Source: an uncultured delta proteobacterium
Lineage (GTDB): Bacteria > Myxococcota_A > Polyangia > Polyangiales > JADJMO01
Direction: 5' to 3'
Assembly: GCA_903923175.1 (NCBI GenBank)
Contig: CAIXWQ010000747.1
Span: 1 to 42,481 of the forward strand
Length of the DNA: 42,481 nt
Under the pieces are notes generated by a model that saw only the letters and a list, made by a program, of their open reading frames with translations, had not been told where the DNA came from and searched no databases. The position numbers and the translations under genes were made by a program. Below, piece by piece: positions 14,701 to 22,657 of the stretch (its first letter is position 1; each line of letters begins with the position of its first letter).

Positions 14701-17288
14701 CGTCGGCGGGCGAGTGCGCGTCGGCCAACTGCGTCGACGGCGTGTGCTGCAACAGCGGCTGCGGCGGCCAGTGCCAGGCGTGCGACGTCGCCGGCTCGCT
14801 CGGCACCTGCATCGCCGTGTCGGGCCCGGCGCACCCGAACGCCGCCGGCACGACGCCGCGCGCGGCGTGCGGCGGCAGCGGGACGTGCGGCGCAAGCTGC
14901 AACGGCGTCGACGCGACGCAGTGCCACTACCCGGGTGGCTCGGCCGCGTGCGGCGCGCAGTCGTGCGCGGGCGGCGTGCAGACCAACGTCGGCACCTGCA
15001 ACGGCGGTGGCGCCTGCACCCAGACCACGACCCCGTGCGGCGCGTACACGTGCGGCAGCCCCGGCTGCAAGACGCAGTGCTCGGTCGACGCCGACTGCGG
15101 CTCGAGCGCGTACTGGTGCAGCAGCACGACCTGCCTGCTGAAGCAGCCGAACGGCAACGCCTGCTCCGCCGCGAACGCGTGCGTGAGCGGCAACTGCGTC
15201 TCCGGCCTCTGCTGCGACTCGGCCTGCGCGACCACCGGCTTCTCGTGCAACCTGCCGACCGCGCGCGGCCACTGCGCCAAGGCGAACGCGACGGCGTGCG
15301 CCTCGAACGCCGAGTGCGGCTCCGGCTTCTGCGTCGACGCCGTCTGCTGCGACTCCGCCTGCACCGACCAGTGCCAGGCGTGCGACGTGAGCGGCACCGT
15401 CGGCACCTGCTCGCCCGTGCGCGGCGCGCCGCACACCGCGCACTCCACGCGCGCTGCGTGCTCCGGCACCGGCGCCGGCACCACGTGCGGCCCCGCCTGC
15501 GACGGCAGCGACACCAAGGCGTGCAACTACCCGAACGGCGCGACCAAGTGCGGCGCCGACACCTGCACCGACGGCAGCTCGCTGTCGACGTTCTCGCGCC
15601 TCGGCACCTGCAGCGGCTCGGGCTCCTGCACCGCGAGCACGGGGGACTGCAGCACGTACAAGTGCAACGGCACCGCCTGCCTGCTGGGGTGCATGGTCAA
15701 GTCCGACTGCCAGCCCGGCAACTACTGCAGCGGCGGCCTCTGCGTGCCGATCCAGGGACTGGGCAAGGCGTGCGCCGACGCGACGGCGTGCCCGAGCGGC
15801 TACTGCGTCGACGGCGTCTGCTGCGGGACCGCGAGCTGCGACGCCGGCTCGACCTGCAACACCTCGCCGCTGACCGCGGGGCGGTGCACGAAGCTGCTCG
15901 GGCAGAAGTGCGGCGCCGATGGCGACTGCGGGAGCAACCACTGCGTCGACGGCTACTGCTGCAACTCGCCGTGCAGCAACTCGTGCGAGGCGTGCAGCGT
16001 CTCGGGCAAGGAGGGGACCTGCGTGCCGGTGGTCGGGCAGCCGAAGCCGGGACACCCGGCCTGCAGCGCGAGCCCGACCGATCCGGTGTGCGGCCTGAGC
16101 TGCAACGGCACCGACGCCGTGGCCTGCCACAACGCGGCGGCCTCGACGTCGTGCGGCGCCGCCTCGTGCGCGTCGTCGACCGAGACCGACGTCACCACCT
16201 GCGACGGCTCCGGCAACTGCCCGCTCGTGAAGCGGACGTGCGGCACGTACCAGTGCAGCACGACGCAGTGCCTCACGGCGTGCGTGACCGACGTCGACTG
16301 CGCCGCGGGGAACTTCTGCAAGGCCGGCGCGTGCGTCGGCGCGCAGGAGCTCGGCAACGCGTGCGCGGGCGACGGCCAGTGCAAATCCGGCCACTGCGCC
16401 GACGGGGTCTGCTGCGGCGTCGCGGGCTGCGGCGCCGGGGCGGCGTGCGCGGGGCTCGGCGCGAACGCCGGGCAGTGCCTCAAGGGGAACGGCGTGGGTT
16501 GCGCGGCCTCGGCCGAGTGCGCCGCGGGGCACTGCGTCGACGGCGTCTGCTGCGACAAGGGGTGCGACGGCCAGTGCGAGGCGTGCGACGTGAAGGGGAG
16601 CGAGGGGACGTGCACGCCGGTGACCGGCCCGCCGCACGGCGTGACGAGCGGCGCGCGCGCGCTGTGCGACGCGCTCGACCCGACCGACTGCGCCAAGACG
16701 ACCTGCGACGGCGCCACGCGCGACAAGTGCGGCGGCTACGCCAACGGCACCACGACCCCGTGCGGTCAGGACGCCTGCCGGCCCGACAAGAGCCTGCAGA
16801 AGCACGGCGCCTGCGACGGCCACGGCGCGTGCGCGCTGCCCGATCCGACGGCCTGCGTGGCGTACGCCTGCGATCCGACCGCCAAGGCGTGTCACTCGAG
16901 CTGCACGACCGACGCCGACTGCGCCGACTCGTACAAGTGCGACACCGCGGCCGGCAAGTGCGTGCAGGGGGCGAGCTGCAGCGCCGACAAGTCGCAGTCG
17001 ATCGACAAGGCCGGCGCGGCCACCAGCTGCGCGCCGTTCCTCTGCGGCACCGACGGCACGTGCCTGAAGCGCTGCGCGACGAGCGACGACTGCGTCCCCG
17101 GCACGAGCTGCGATCCGTCGACCTCGGCGTGCGTCGGCATCGTCAACCAGACGACGACCGGCAGCGGCGGCTGCGACGCGTCCGGCGGGGCGGGGGCGTC
17201 GCGCGGCCTCGGGGCGGCGGCGGCGCTGCTCGGGCTGCTGGGGCTCGGCGCGCGTCGTCGCCGGCGCGCGTCGGCCGCCGCTCGCTGA
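11781..17288 (+). CDS. Giant Cys-rich Kelch-like surface lipoprotein with MYXO-CTERM end
   Basis: A 1835-aa predicted outer-surface protein. ATG at 11781 follows GAGAGGG; the N-terminus has a hydrophobic segment and a LAAC lipobox, then an Ala/Pro linker. Residues about 60-275 form a beta-rich domain ending in FPILIDPLA. Residues about 275-610 carry Kelch-like blades (FGGAAYAANGKAYEYGG, HFIVFGGSALLG and QVIVAGGADG), likely a propeller. From about 610 to 1780 come repeated Cys modules. I count twelve copies of a C(V/A)xxxCC unit such as NCVNGTCC, NCVDGVCC, FCVGGLCC and HCVDGYCC, often followed by GGQCQACDxxGxxGTC. The C-terminus has a Ser/Gly linker, GGCDASGG, a hydrophobic segment and RRRRR, a MYXO-CTERM signal. 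Having both a lipobox and MYXO-CTERM is notable. The role is probably adhesion or envelope structure, which I infer only. A 1952-codon open frame on the other strand is a composition artefact. Confidence 0.9.
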   Translation: MRTPSTARLFLLGALACASSLAACSSSQTSTESPDASVDVAPAPAAAPAAPAATAASAASPVFSHPSILRAHRLAAIDPATQQLFEPNAGALKLADDGASFASLGFRSQTRVDASRMGALLPAHADAEWRIGPGRADRWSMRLQGKGMRSVAGALDGGLLVYAEAWPHTDVIVNTGERGVEWMLHLEDAAAPTSFAWKLTLGADLKVRTGHLPDGSIELVDGAGDAAIRVHPAFALDARGQKRAAKLAIEEGELRLSLDTAGLEFPILIDPLATVPVWQLADSTYFSAYPYAGFMVRLGATGPLEYATGSSGGTGTKTAATWNGTSWTAAPTFPVAITFGGAAYAANGKAYEYGGCPTGGCAGTAPTFGSTALYVADPVTHAWSTICGNTACGGGTGYDWYGAGLAAVGNQLIHFGGANTNGTGNYGSSGTTNVMDLTAAATTFTYLTPAVAPGGRFGQVFVGGPNAPVALLFGGGSASYVPFYSDTWLWTPTGALTGNWTCACNCTSPYAAPCANQPPPLLYAASAWDEARRHFIVFGGSALLGDGYVASQATYDFDPVAKSWTRLCTDGGVDACAVNPRIEPSAAYDPNLRQVIVAGGADGATWRLSVRGGTCSTGAQCDTGNCVNGTCCSASSCPTCQSCALPGTEGVCTNIPALTADPTHACAACDGAGACKTALGGGCSAGSTCASGFCVNGTCCSTSSCGVGLTCATPTGTCQEVLGGACTSSGQCASGNCVDATCCSAASCPAGSHCNYGAPPAGGCLKDNGQLCTAGAQCGSGNCVDGVCCNTGCGGQCQACDALGSVGTCVTIAGTVHANATGVTPRAACTGAATPCGASCNGSDATACHAAPISTSCGTASCSVRTATLVGNCDGSGSCVQSTQSCGNYLCGATACKTTCTVDGDCSSASLYCNAGQCVPKVANGTTCGGASACTSGFCVGGLCCDSACATAGYTCSAAGSVGACKKANGTTCASAGECASANCVDGVCCNSGCGGQCQACDVAGSLGTCIAVSGPAHPNAAGTTPRAACGGSGTCGASCNGVDATQCHYPGGSAACGAQSCAGGVQTNVGTCNGGGACTQTTTPCGAYTCGSPGCKTQCSVDADCGSSAYWCSSTTCLLKQPNGNACSAANACVSGNCVSGLCCDSACATTGFSCNLPTARGHCAKANATACASNAECGSGFCVDAVCCDSACTDQCQACDVSGTVGTCSPVRGAPHTAHSTRAACSGTGAGTTCGPACDGSDTKACNYPNGATKCGADTCTDGSSLSTFSRLGTCSGSGSCTASTGDCSTYKCNGTACLLGCMVKSDCQPGNYCSGGLCVPIQGLGKACADATACPSGYCVDGVCCGTASCDAGSTCNTSPLTAGRCTKLLGQKCGADGDCGSNHCVDGYCCNSPCSNSCEACSVSGKEGTCVPVVGQPKPGHPACSASPTDPVCGLSCNGTDAVACHNAAASTSCGAASCASSTETDVTTCDGSGNCPLVKRTCGTYQCSTTQCLTACVTDVDCAAGNFCKAGACVGAQELGNACAGDGQCKSGHCADGVCCGVAGCGAGAACAGLGANAGQCLKGNGVGCAASAECAAGHCVDGVCCDKGCDGQCEACDVKGSEGTCTPVTGPPHGVTSGARALCDALDPTDCAKTTCDGATRDKCGGYANGTTTPCGQDACRPDKSLQKHGACDGHGACALPDPTACVAYACDPTAKACHSSCTTDADCADSYKCDTAAGKCVQGASCSADKSQSIDKAGAATSCAPFLCGTDGTCLKRCATSDDCVPGTSCDPSTSACVGIVNQTTTGSGGCDASGGAGASRGLGAAAALLGLLGLGARRRRRASAAAR

Positions 17289-17320
17289 GAGACGGACGGC
17301 GCGCGGCCTTCGAAACGAAA

Positions 17321-17365
17321 CGCGGCAGGGCTCGAGGGGCACGCGCCCGCTCGCTCCCTGCCGCG
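17321..17365. terminator. Long hairpin between convergent genes, likely bidirectional terminator
   Basis: CGCGGCAGGG (17321-17330) pairs with CCCTGCCGCG (17356-17365). Inside it, CGAG-GGGC pairs with GCCC-CTCG around an ACGC loop. This gives about 18 base pairs with small internal loops, placed between the stops at 17288 and 17430. Confidence 0.6.
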
Positions 17366-17429
17366 CTCGCGTCGATCGCCGGACCGTGTCCGTCGCGTCG
17401 ACGCCGAGACGACGAGCTCGCTGCTCGCC

Positions 17430-18848
17430 CTACTTCTTGGTGCTCCAGGTCTCGAGCAGCTTCGCGAAGCGCTCGCGCGTCTTCGGGTTGTGCGTCGTCA
17501 CCGCCACCATCGATGCCGGCTCGAACGCCTCGACCGACGCGTCCGGCCCGATGACGCCCGCCGCGACGGCGGCGAAGTCGTGGGGGAGCGAGACCTGGTA
17601 GGTCGCGAGCTCGATCTTCTCCGGCATCATCCCGGGGGGCGCGCCGCCGGGGCCGCCGCCAGGTCCGCCGCCGGGCATCCCCTTCTCGTGCATCCCCATC
17701 GGCATCGCGATGAAGCCGCCCGCCTTCTGCGCGTGGAAGCCGAGCTCCTTGGAGACGTCCTCGAGCTTCGCGTCGGCCTTCGGCACGAAGAACGCGGGCT
17801 GATCGCCGCCGCAGCCGACGACGACGTCCTCCTTGTGGGCCTTGGCGAACGTGCGCAGGAAGTCCCCGGCGGCAGTGCCGTCGGCGAACGTCTTGTTGGC
17901 CGCCGCGTTCGCCGCGCGCGGGCCGTGCGGCATGCACATGCCGTGCATCATCAGCATGGCGCCCATGAAGTGGTGGTGGCGCATCGGCGCCCACTCCCAG
18001 TGGCCGGGCTTCGCCGGCGTCGCGTCGAGCGACTCGACCACCGCCTGCGCGCGGTCGCTGACCTCGCCGATGTCGGTCACGACGACCCACCCCTTCGACG
18101 GCACGGCGGTGACGTGGCCGCGGCAGCTGAGGAGCGTCGAGGCGATCACGCGCGCGGTCTCGGTCGGGTGCTTGGCGACGATCACGCGCGAGTCGACCGG
18201 CATCGACATGTGCTCGTGCTGCTTCTTCGCCATCTCCATCATGTGCTTGTGGCCGGCGTCCTCGCCGACCAGCTCGCCGTCCTTGGTCTCGAGCACGAGC
18301 CCGGCCGCCTCGGCGACCTCGAGGAGCAGCGCGTCGGCGTCCTTCTCCTTCACGCTCGCGTAGATCGGCACCCACGCGTGCGAGGTCGGCACGCGGATGG
18401 ACTTCTTGGTCGCGGCGGCGAGCCCGGCGAGCACGCGCCCGGCGTTCGCCCCCTCGCTCTCGAGCATGACCCCCTTGGGGCCCGCCTTGATCTCGAGCTT
18501 CGCGTCGTTCTTCTCGGAGAGACGCGCGGCGAGCTCCTTCTCGTGCTCGTGCGCCATCCCCATCATGCCGCCCGGGCCGCCCATCGGGCCGCCGCCGGGG
18601 CCGCCCGCGCCCATGCCCGGCATGCCGGGGTGCTTCGAGCCCTCCGCGCCGGGATCCATGCCAGGGCAGTGCGACTCGGGCGCGCTCCAGGTGGAGGCCT
18701 CCTCGACGGGAGCCGCCGGCGGCGGCGCGGCCGCGGGGGCCTTCGGGGTCGTGGGGGGCGCCGACGCGGCGGTCGGCTCTTCACAGCCGACCGCACCGAT
18801 CGCGAGGCTGGCGAAGAGGGCGAAAGGGAGCAGGGAGAGCTTCTTCAT
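17430..18848 (-). CDS. Met/His-rich lipoprotein with secretin N-domain-like regions
   Basis: A 472-aa predicted lipoprotein: MKKLSLLPFALFASL, then an AVGC lipobox. A Pro/Ala linker is followed by a Gly/Met/His-rich stretch (GPMGGPGGMMGMAHEHE). Residues about 110-195 resemble an STN-like (secretin/TonB short N-terminal) domain: LEIKAGPKGVMLESEGANAG, VPIYASVKEKDADALLLEVAEAAGLVLE. Residues about 225-280 resemble a secretin N1 domain: VIVAKHPTETARVIASTLL, GWVVVTDIGEVSDRAQAVVESLD. No secretin pore domain follows. Clusters such as HKHMMEMAKKQHEHM and MRHHHFMGAMLMMHGMCM look metal-binding (Cu or Zn), which I infer from composition alone. The start at 18848 is chosen because the lipobox fits. The gene is divergent from the DUF433 gene across 182 bases. 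Confidence 0.78.
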   Translation of the reverse strand: MKKLSLLPFALFASLAIGAVGCEEPTAASAPPTTPKAPAAAPPPAAPVEEASTWSAPESHCPGMDPGAEGSKHPGMPGMGAGGPGGGPMGGPGGMMGMAHEHEKELAARLSEKNDAKLEIKAGPKGVMLESEGANAGRVLAGLAAATKKSIRVPTSHAWVPIYASVKEKDADALLLEVAEAAGLVLETKDGELVGEDAGHKHMMEMAKKQHEHMSMPVDSRVIVAKHPTETARVIASTLLSCRGHVTAVPSKGWVVVTDIGEVSDRAQAVVESLDATPAKPGHWEWAPMRHHHFMGAMLMMHGMCMPHGPRAANAAANKTFADGTAAGDFLRTFAKAHKEDVVVGCGGDQPAFFVPKADAKLEDVSKELGFHAQKAGGFIAMPMGMHEKGMPGGGPGGGPGGAPPGMMPEKIELATYQVSLPHDFAAVAAGVIGPDASVEAFEPASMVAVTTHNPKTRERFAKLLETWSTKK

Positions 18849-19030
18849 GGCCGGGCAGGCTACGCCCGCTCGCGGCCTCCGGAGGCTCAAGAATGATGAA
18901 GCGCGTGCCGTCATGGCTGAGGATGGCCGTCGCGCGCACCCTCGATCCGCTCCGGCTGCGTAGTCCGGCTGGCGCTGAACACGCGCTCCGTTCGGCCCAT
19001 CTCCGCGAACGCGCTAGGTTTTTGCGCGCA

Positions 19031-19396
19031 GTGACCGAAGTCGGCCTCCCTCCCGTCCGCGTCCCCCACCCGCACGTCGTCGTCGATGACACCGTCGCCG
19101 AAGGCAGCCCCACCATCCAGGGGACGCGCGTGCCGGTGCGCCGCGTGTTCTCGTGGCACCGCCAGGGGACGCCGATCGAGACGATCATCCGTCGCTACCC
19201 GCAGCTCGGCGCCGCGCGCATCTTCGACGCGCTCGCCTTCGCGTACGACAACCTCGATCTCATCACCGCCGATCTCGCCCGCGAGCGCGACGCGCTGGCC
19301 GCCGAGCAGACGCCGATGCCCGCGCCGGTGAGCTCGCGCGAGCGCCGCGCCGAAGCCGAGCGGGCGCAGGGGAAGCTCCCGTTCGAGAAGCCGTGA
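19031..19396 (+). CDS. DUF433 domain protein, possible antitoxin-type
   Basis: A 121-aa small soluble protein. The DUF433 signature is clear: HVVVDDTVAEGSPTIQGTRVPVRRVFSWHR, then a helix-turn-helix-like part (TPIETIIRRYPQLGAARIFDALAFAYDN). The C-terminus is a charged helix. DUF433 proteins are related to VapB45-type antitoxins and may bind DNA, but no toxin (PIN/VapC) gene is adjacent, so this may be an orphan regulator. The start is taken as GTG 19031. A TAGGTT at 19015-19020, ten bases before it, could serve as the -10 box of a leaderless message. The frame stays open upstream to 18893 without conserved sequence. Confidence 0.75.
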   Translation: MTEVGLPPVRVPHPHVVVDDTVAEGSPTIQGTRVPVRRVFSWHRQGTPIETIIRRYPQLGAARIFDALAFAYDNLDLITADLARERDALAAEQTPMPAPVSSRERRAEAERAQGKLPFEKP

Positions 19397-19491
19397 GCCG
19401 CGGCGCCGCGCGCGCCGAGCAGGCGGCGCGGCTCCGCCTTCCTCCCGTCGGACCGCGCACGCGGTAGCCCTCGGCGCGGGTCCGCGCGACG

Positions 19492-20343
19492 ATGCCGCGC
19501 ATGCGCTTCCCCTCGCTCGCCCTCGCCTCGCTCTCGTTGGTGCTCGCGTCGGCTGGCTGCAGCAGCAGCAGCAGCGGCCCCGGCGCCACGACCGGCGCCG
19601 ATCCGATCGCCCCGACCTCCACGACGCCTGCCGACGCGAGCTACTTCGCCCAGGCGAACAACCAGTCCGAGACGCTGGTCAACGCCTACTTCCAGCTGAC
19701 CACCGCCGGCGGCACGCCGTGCACCTCGGAGGTCGTGGCGGGCTGCACGATCACCACGTGCACCAAGAGCGGCACGACCGCGACGACCGTGAACCTCGAT
19801 CCGGGCGCGCTCAGCGTCACGAGCGCCTCGCTCGGCACCGGCACGCCGGTCGCGCTCACGGGCGGCTACGGCCGCATCGTGAAGGAGGTGCCGTTCCCCG
19901 CGGGCGAGCTGGTCGAGCTCAAGGGCGCGGGCGGCGCCGACTTCCCCGCGTTCGACGTCACCGCGACGATCCCGCCGGTGCTCTCCGGCCTCGGCTTCGA
20001 CGGCTGCACCAGCACCAGCGCCGACGCCCCGTGCGTGCTCTCGGCGAGCGGCTCGGTCGCGTCGTGGACGGGCGCCACCGGCGCCACCGTCGGCCTCTCG
20101 CTCTCGCCGACCCTCGACACGGCGACGCAGCTCTCGCTCTCGTGTCGCTGGGACGGCGCCGGGGGCGCGGGGCGGATCCCGGGCGAGGCGCTCGCCAAGC
20201 TCCCGAAGGGTCAGAGCTACCGCCCCTACTTCAGCACCACGACCACCCCCTCGACGATCGTCACCGGCGCGAAATACCGCCTGAGCGTGGGCGCGAACCG
20301 CGTCCTCATGGGCGGCACGATCGCGGTGAAGACCGCGAGCTGA
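19492..20343 (+). CDS. Small lipoprotein of unknown function
   Basis: A 283-aa protein (280 if ATG 19501 is used). The signal has a SAGC lipobox followed by a Ser run. The mature part is Thr/Ser/Gly-rich and beta-stranded, with two Cys pairs (CTSEVVAGCTITTC and DGCTSTSADAPC) likely to form disulfides. No family recognised. It converges on the LysR gene with 18 bases between the stops. Confidence 0.75.
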   Translation: MPRMRFPSLALASLSLVLASAGCSSSSSGPGATTGADPIAPTSTTPADASYFAQANNQSETLVNAYFQLTTAGGTPCTSEVVAGCTITTCTKSGTTATTVNLDPGALSVTSASLGTGTPVALTGGYGRIVKEVPFPAGELVELKGAGGADFPAFDVTATIPPVLSGLGFDGCTSTSADAPCVLSASGSVASWTGATGATVGLSLSPTLDTATQLSLSCRWDGAGGAGRIPGEALAKLPKGQSYRPYFSTTTTPSTIVTGAKYRLSVGANRVLMGGTIAVKTAS

Positions 20344-20361
20344 CTCGCCGCGCCCGCGGCT

Positions 20362-21279
20362 TCAACGCTCGGTCGCCGTCGTCGTCATCGCCGTCTTCGC
20401 CACGTCCGCCACGAGCTTGCGGAACCATCGGTGCGCGGCGTCCTCGGCCAGCCGCGGGTGCCACGCCTGATGGATGCGGAACCCCGGCACCTCGAGCGGC
20501 GGCGGGAACGTGCGCAGACCGAGCCTGCCGGCGAGCGGCGCGAGCACGCGGCTCGGCGCGGTGAGCACCAGATCCGAGCGCGCGGTCAGCAGCGGCGCGA
20601 CCAGGAACGAGTGCGTGCGCACCGCCACGCGCCGCGCGAGGCCGAGCGCGGCGAGCGCGTCGTCGACCGGGCCGCCGGGGAGGCCGCGCGGGGCGATCTG
20701 CACGTGCGAGAGCTCGACGAAGAGCTCGAGCGTGAGGCGCTTCTTCACCCGCGGGTGCCCGGTGCGCACCGCGCAGAGGAAGGTGTCGTCGAAGAGGAAC
20801 TGCTGGATCCCGCCGACCGGCATGGTCGGCTTGGTGCCGACCACCAGATCGATCCCGCTCTCGAGCTGCTCGCGCGCGTCGCCGACGAGCGGGCGGAACG
20901 CCACGTCGACGGAGGGGGCCTGCCGCGCGAGCGCGAGCACCACGCCCGCCACCAGGTGCTGCTCCACGAGATCGCTCGTCGCGATGGCGAACGTCCGCCG
21001 CAGCGTCGAAGGCTCGAAGCGCGCCTTGGTCACCAGCGCCCGCGCGCGCTCGAGGAGCGCCTCGACCTCGGGGGCGAGCGCGTCGGCGCGCGGCGTCGGG
21101 GTCATGCCGCGCGGGGTGCGCACGAAGAGCGCGTCGTCGAACAGCGCGCGCATGCGCACGAGCGCGCGGCTCATGGCCGGCTGGCTGAGCCCGGCGCGCG
21201 CGGCGGCGCGCGTGAGGTGCCGCTCGCGGTGGAGCAGCTCGAACAGGCGAAGGAGCTCGAGATCGGGTGCGTCTTTCAT
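20362..21279 (-). CDS. LysR-family transcriptional regulator
   Basis: A 305-aa DNA-binding regulator. The N-terminal winged helix-turn-helix reads LRLFELLHRERHLTRAAARAGLSQPAMSRALVRMRALFDDALFVRT (quoted in parts: LTRAAARAGLSQPAMSRAL is the recognition region). Residues about 90-300 form the periplasmic-binding-like effector domain. It belongs to the NodD/PcpR/SyrM-like side of the family by its RTPRGMTPTPRA motif. It is divergent from the NmrA-like gene across a 125-base region, the normal LysR arrangement, so that gene is its probable target. The effector is unknown. Confidence 0.92.
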   Translation of the reverse strand: MKDAPDLELLRLFELLHRERHLTRAAARAGLSQPAMSRALVRMRALFDDALFVRTPRGMTPTPRADALAPEVEALLERARALVTKARFEPSTLRRTFAIATSDLVEQHLVAGVVLALARQAPSVDVAFRPLVGDAREQLESGIDLVVGTKPTMPVGGIQQFLFDDTFLCAVRTGHPRVKKRLTLELFVELSHVQIAPRGLPGGPVDDALAALGLARRVAVRTHSFLVAPLLTARSDLVLTAPSRVLAPLAGRLGLRTFPPPLEVPGFRIHQAWHPRLAEDAAHRWFRKLVADVAKTAMTTTATER

Positions 21280-21339
21280 CGAGGGGCGACCGCGAGCGTC
21301 GGGCCATCATGCGCGTGGCGCAAGATCATCATGGCTATA

Positions 21340-21356
21340 CATGCATTGGCGGCATG
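21340..21356. promoter_or_regulatory. Inverted repeat in the LysR/NmrA divergent promoter region
   Basis: CATGC and GCATG are separated by 7 bases, next to an AT-richer TATACA at 21336-21341 that could be a -10 box. LysR proteins bind such interrupted dyads; the match is by eye. Confidence 0.35.
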
Positions 21357-21390
21357 ACATCGGCGGGCGCATCTTGGCTGCCAACCCACG

Positions 21391-21396
21391 AGGAGG
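21391..21396 (+). promoter_or_regulatory. Perfect AGGAGG ribosome binding site
   Basis: It lies 8 bases before ATG 21405 and fixes the start of the NmrA-like gene, although the frame is open for 138 more bases upstream. Confidence 0.8.
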
Positions 21397-21404
21397 TTCA
21401 CGTC

Positions 21405-22304
21405 ATGTTCACGATTTTCGGCGCCACGGGGAACACGGGCTCGGTCGTCGCCAACGCGCTGCTGGCCCGCGGAGAGAAGGTGCGCGTCGTCGTCCGCAGC
21501 CGGGAGAAGGGGGCCGCGCTCGCGGCGAAGGGGGCCGAGATCGCGCTCGGCGACGTGCTCGACGGCGCCAGCGTCGCGGCCGCGCTCGAGGGGGCCGAGG
21601 GGGCGTACCTGCTGATGCCGCCCGACCCGACGTCGAAGGACTTCGTCGGGCGCGGCCGCGCGATCGTCGACCACTACCTCGCCGCGCTCGCGAAGCACCC
21701 GGTGCGCCACGCGGCCGTGCTCTCCTCGGTCGGCGCGCAGGTGCCCGCGGGCACCGGCCCGATCGTGATCACGCACTACGCAGAGCAGGCGTTCGCGAAG
21801 CTCGCGGAGTCCGCGGCGGCCGTGAAGGACACGCGCTTCACGTTCGTGCGCGCGGCGTACTTCATGGAGAACCTGCTCGGCTACGCGCACCCGATGAAGG
21901 CCGACGGCCTGCTGCCGGTGTTCGGCGGCGGCGAGGGGCACGCCTTCCCCATGGTCGCGACCGCGGACATCGGGCGCACCGCGGCCGAGGCGCTGCTCGC
22001 GCGCCCCGCCGCGAGCTCGATCGTCGAGCTGTCGGGGCCGCGGGAGTACAGCTTCGCGGACGGCGCCGCCGAGGCGACCAAGCTCCTCGGGCGCGAGGTG
22101 GTCGCGAGGGCGCTGCCGATCGAGGGGCTGGTCCCCACGCTGACCGGCCTCGGCATGTCGGAGAACGTCGCGGGCCTCTTCCGCGAGATGACGGAAGGGC
22201 TCGGCAAGGGGCTCGTGCGCTTCGAGGGGCCGTCCGAGGGGAGGCGGCGCGCGCTGCGCGGCACGGTCACGCTCGGCGAGGTGCTCGGCGCGATGCGGGG
22301 CTGA
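21405..22304 (+). CDS. NmrA-like NAD(P)-binding protein (atypical SDR)
   Basis: A 299-aa cytoplasmic protein with a Rossmann fold. FGATGNTGSVVANALLARG at residues 4-22 is the TGxxGxxG-type nucleotide loop of the SDR a5/NmrA group. It is followed by VRVVVRSREKG (NADPH-type Arg), GDVLDG, YLLMPPDP, LSSVGAQ and ATADIGRTAAEAL. The catalytic Tyr-x-x-x-Lys of classical SDRs is not evident, as in many NmrA/azoreductase-type members. Likely roles are redox sensing or reduction of a quinone or azo compound. It is probably controlled by the divergent LysR protein. Confidence 0.88.
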   Translation: MFTIFGATGNTGSVVANALLARGEKVRVVVRSREKGAALAAKGAEIALGDVLDGASVAAALEGAEGAYLLMPPDPTSKDFVGRGRAIVDHYLAALAKHPVRHAAVLSSVGAQVPAGTGPIVITHYAEQAFAKLAESAAAVKDTRFTFVRAAYFMENLLGYAHPMKADGLLPVFGGGEGHAFPMVATADIGRTAAEALLARPAASSIVELSGPREYSFADGAAEATKLLGREVVARALPIEGLVPTLTGLGMSENVAGLFREMTEGLGKGLVRFEGPSEGRRRALRGTVTLGEVLGAMRG

Positions 22305-22657
22305 CGCGCCCTCCCGACGCGCGCGTCTGGTCCGACCACAGTCGCTCGGTGGTCGGACCAGCCTCCTGGGGGCTCAAGGCTGACGCGCACCGCGGCGCAC
22401 GTCGTTTCGCGAACGCTTTGCGCCCTGCGTGCAGGCTTCGAGCCCATGCGTGAGCGGATGACGCGCGCTGGCTGCGTCGTGCTTTGGTCGCGAGACGGCT
22501 GTGCGGGCGCAACCCGTCGCTTGCCCAGAGCTCGGCCGGAGTGTGCACATCCATTGCAGTGCGGAGTCGCGTGTCCCTCGTCGCCAAGCGACCGGTGCGC
22601 GCCCTGCGCGCTCCCGGCGTCACCAAGGCCGCGCGAGCGACGAGAAGCGGAGCTTCG
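22305..22657. other. Intergenic stretch of 353 bases before the signalling island
   Basis: It holds the twin TGGTC dyad at 22327-22361. The rest carries no gene I can support, although a frame open from 22484 runs into the kinase gene. The promoter of the signalling island is expected here. Confidence 0.55.
22327..22361. promoter_or_regulatory. Twin palindromic operator, TGGTCNGACCA type
   Basis: CTGGTCCGACCAC (22327-22339) and GTGGTCGGACCAG (22349-22361) are perfect 13-base inverted arms. Each arm also contains its own 11-base palindrome, TGGTC-N-GACCA. The two palindrome centres are 22 bases apart, two helical turns. This matches the TGGT-N3-ACCA sites of FadR-type GntR regulators. It could also fold as a terminator for the NmrA-like gene. 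Confidence 0.55.

Noticed and set aside
13421-16726. Several antisense frames with His/Gln/Pro-rich products under the Cys modules
   Set aside because: They are the reverse reading of repeated Cys modules, hence look alike, and have no start signals or domains.
11484-17342. A 1952-codon open frame antisense to the giant lipoprotein gene
   Set aside because: It comes from the GC-rich third positions and Cys/Gly codons of the sense gene. The protein is Ala/Arg/Val repeats with no domain, and the sense strand has a signal, motifs and a sorting signal.
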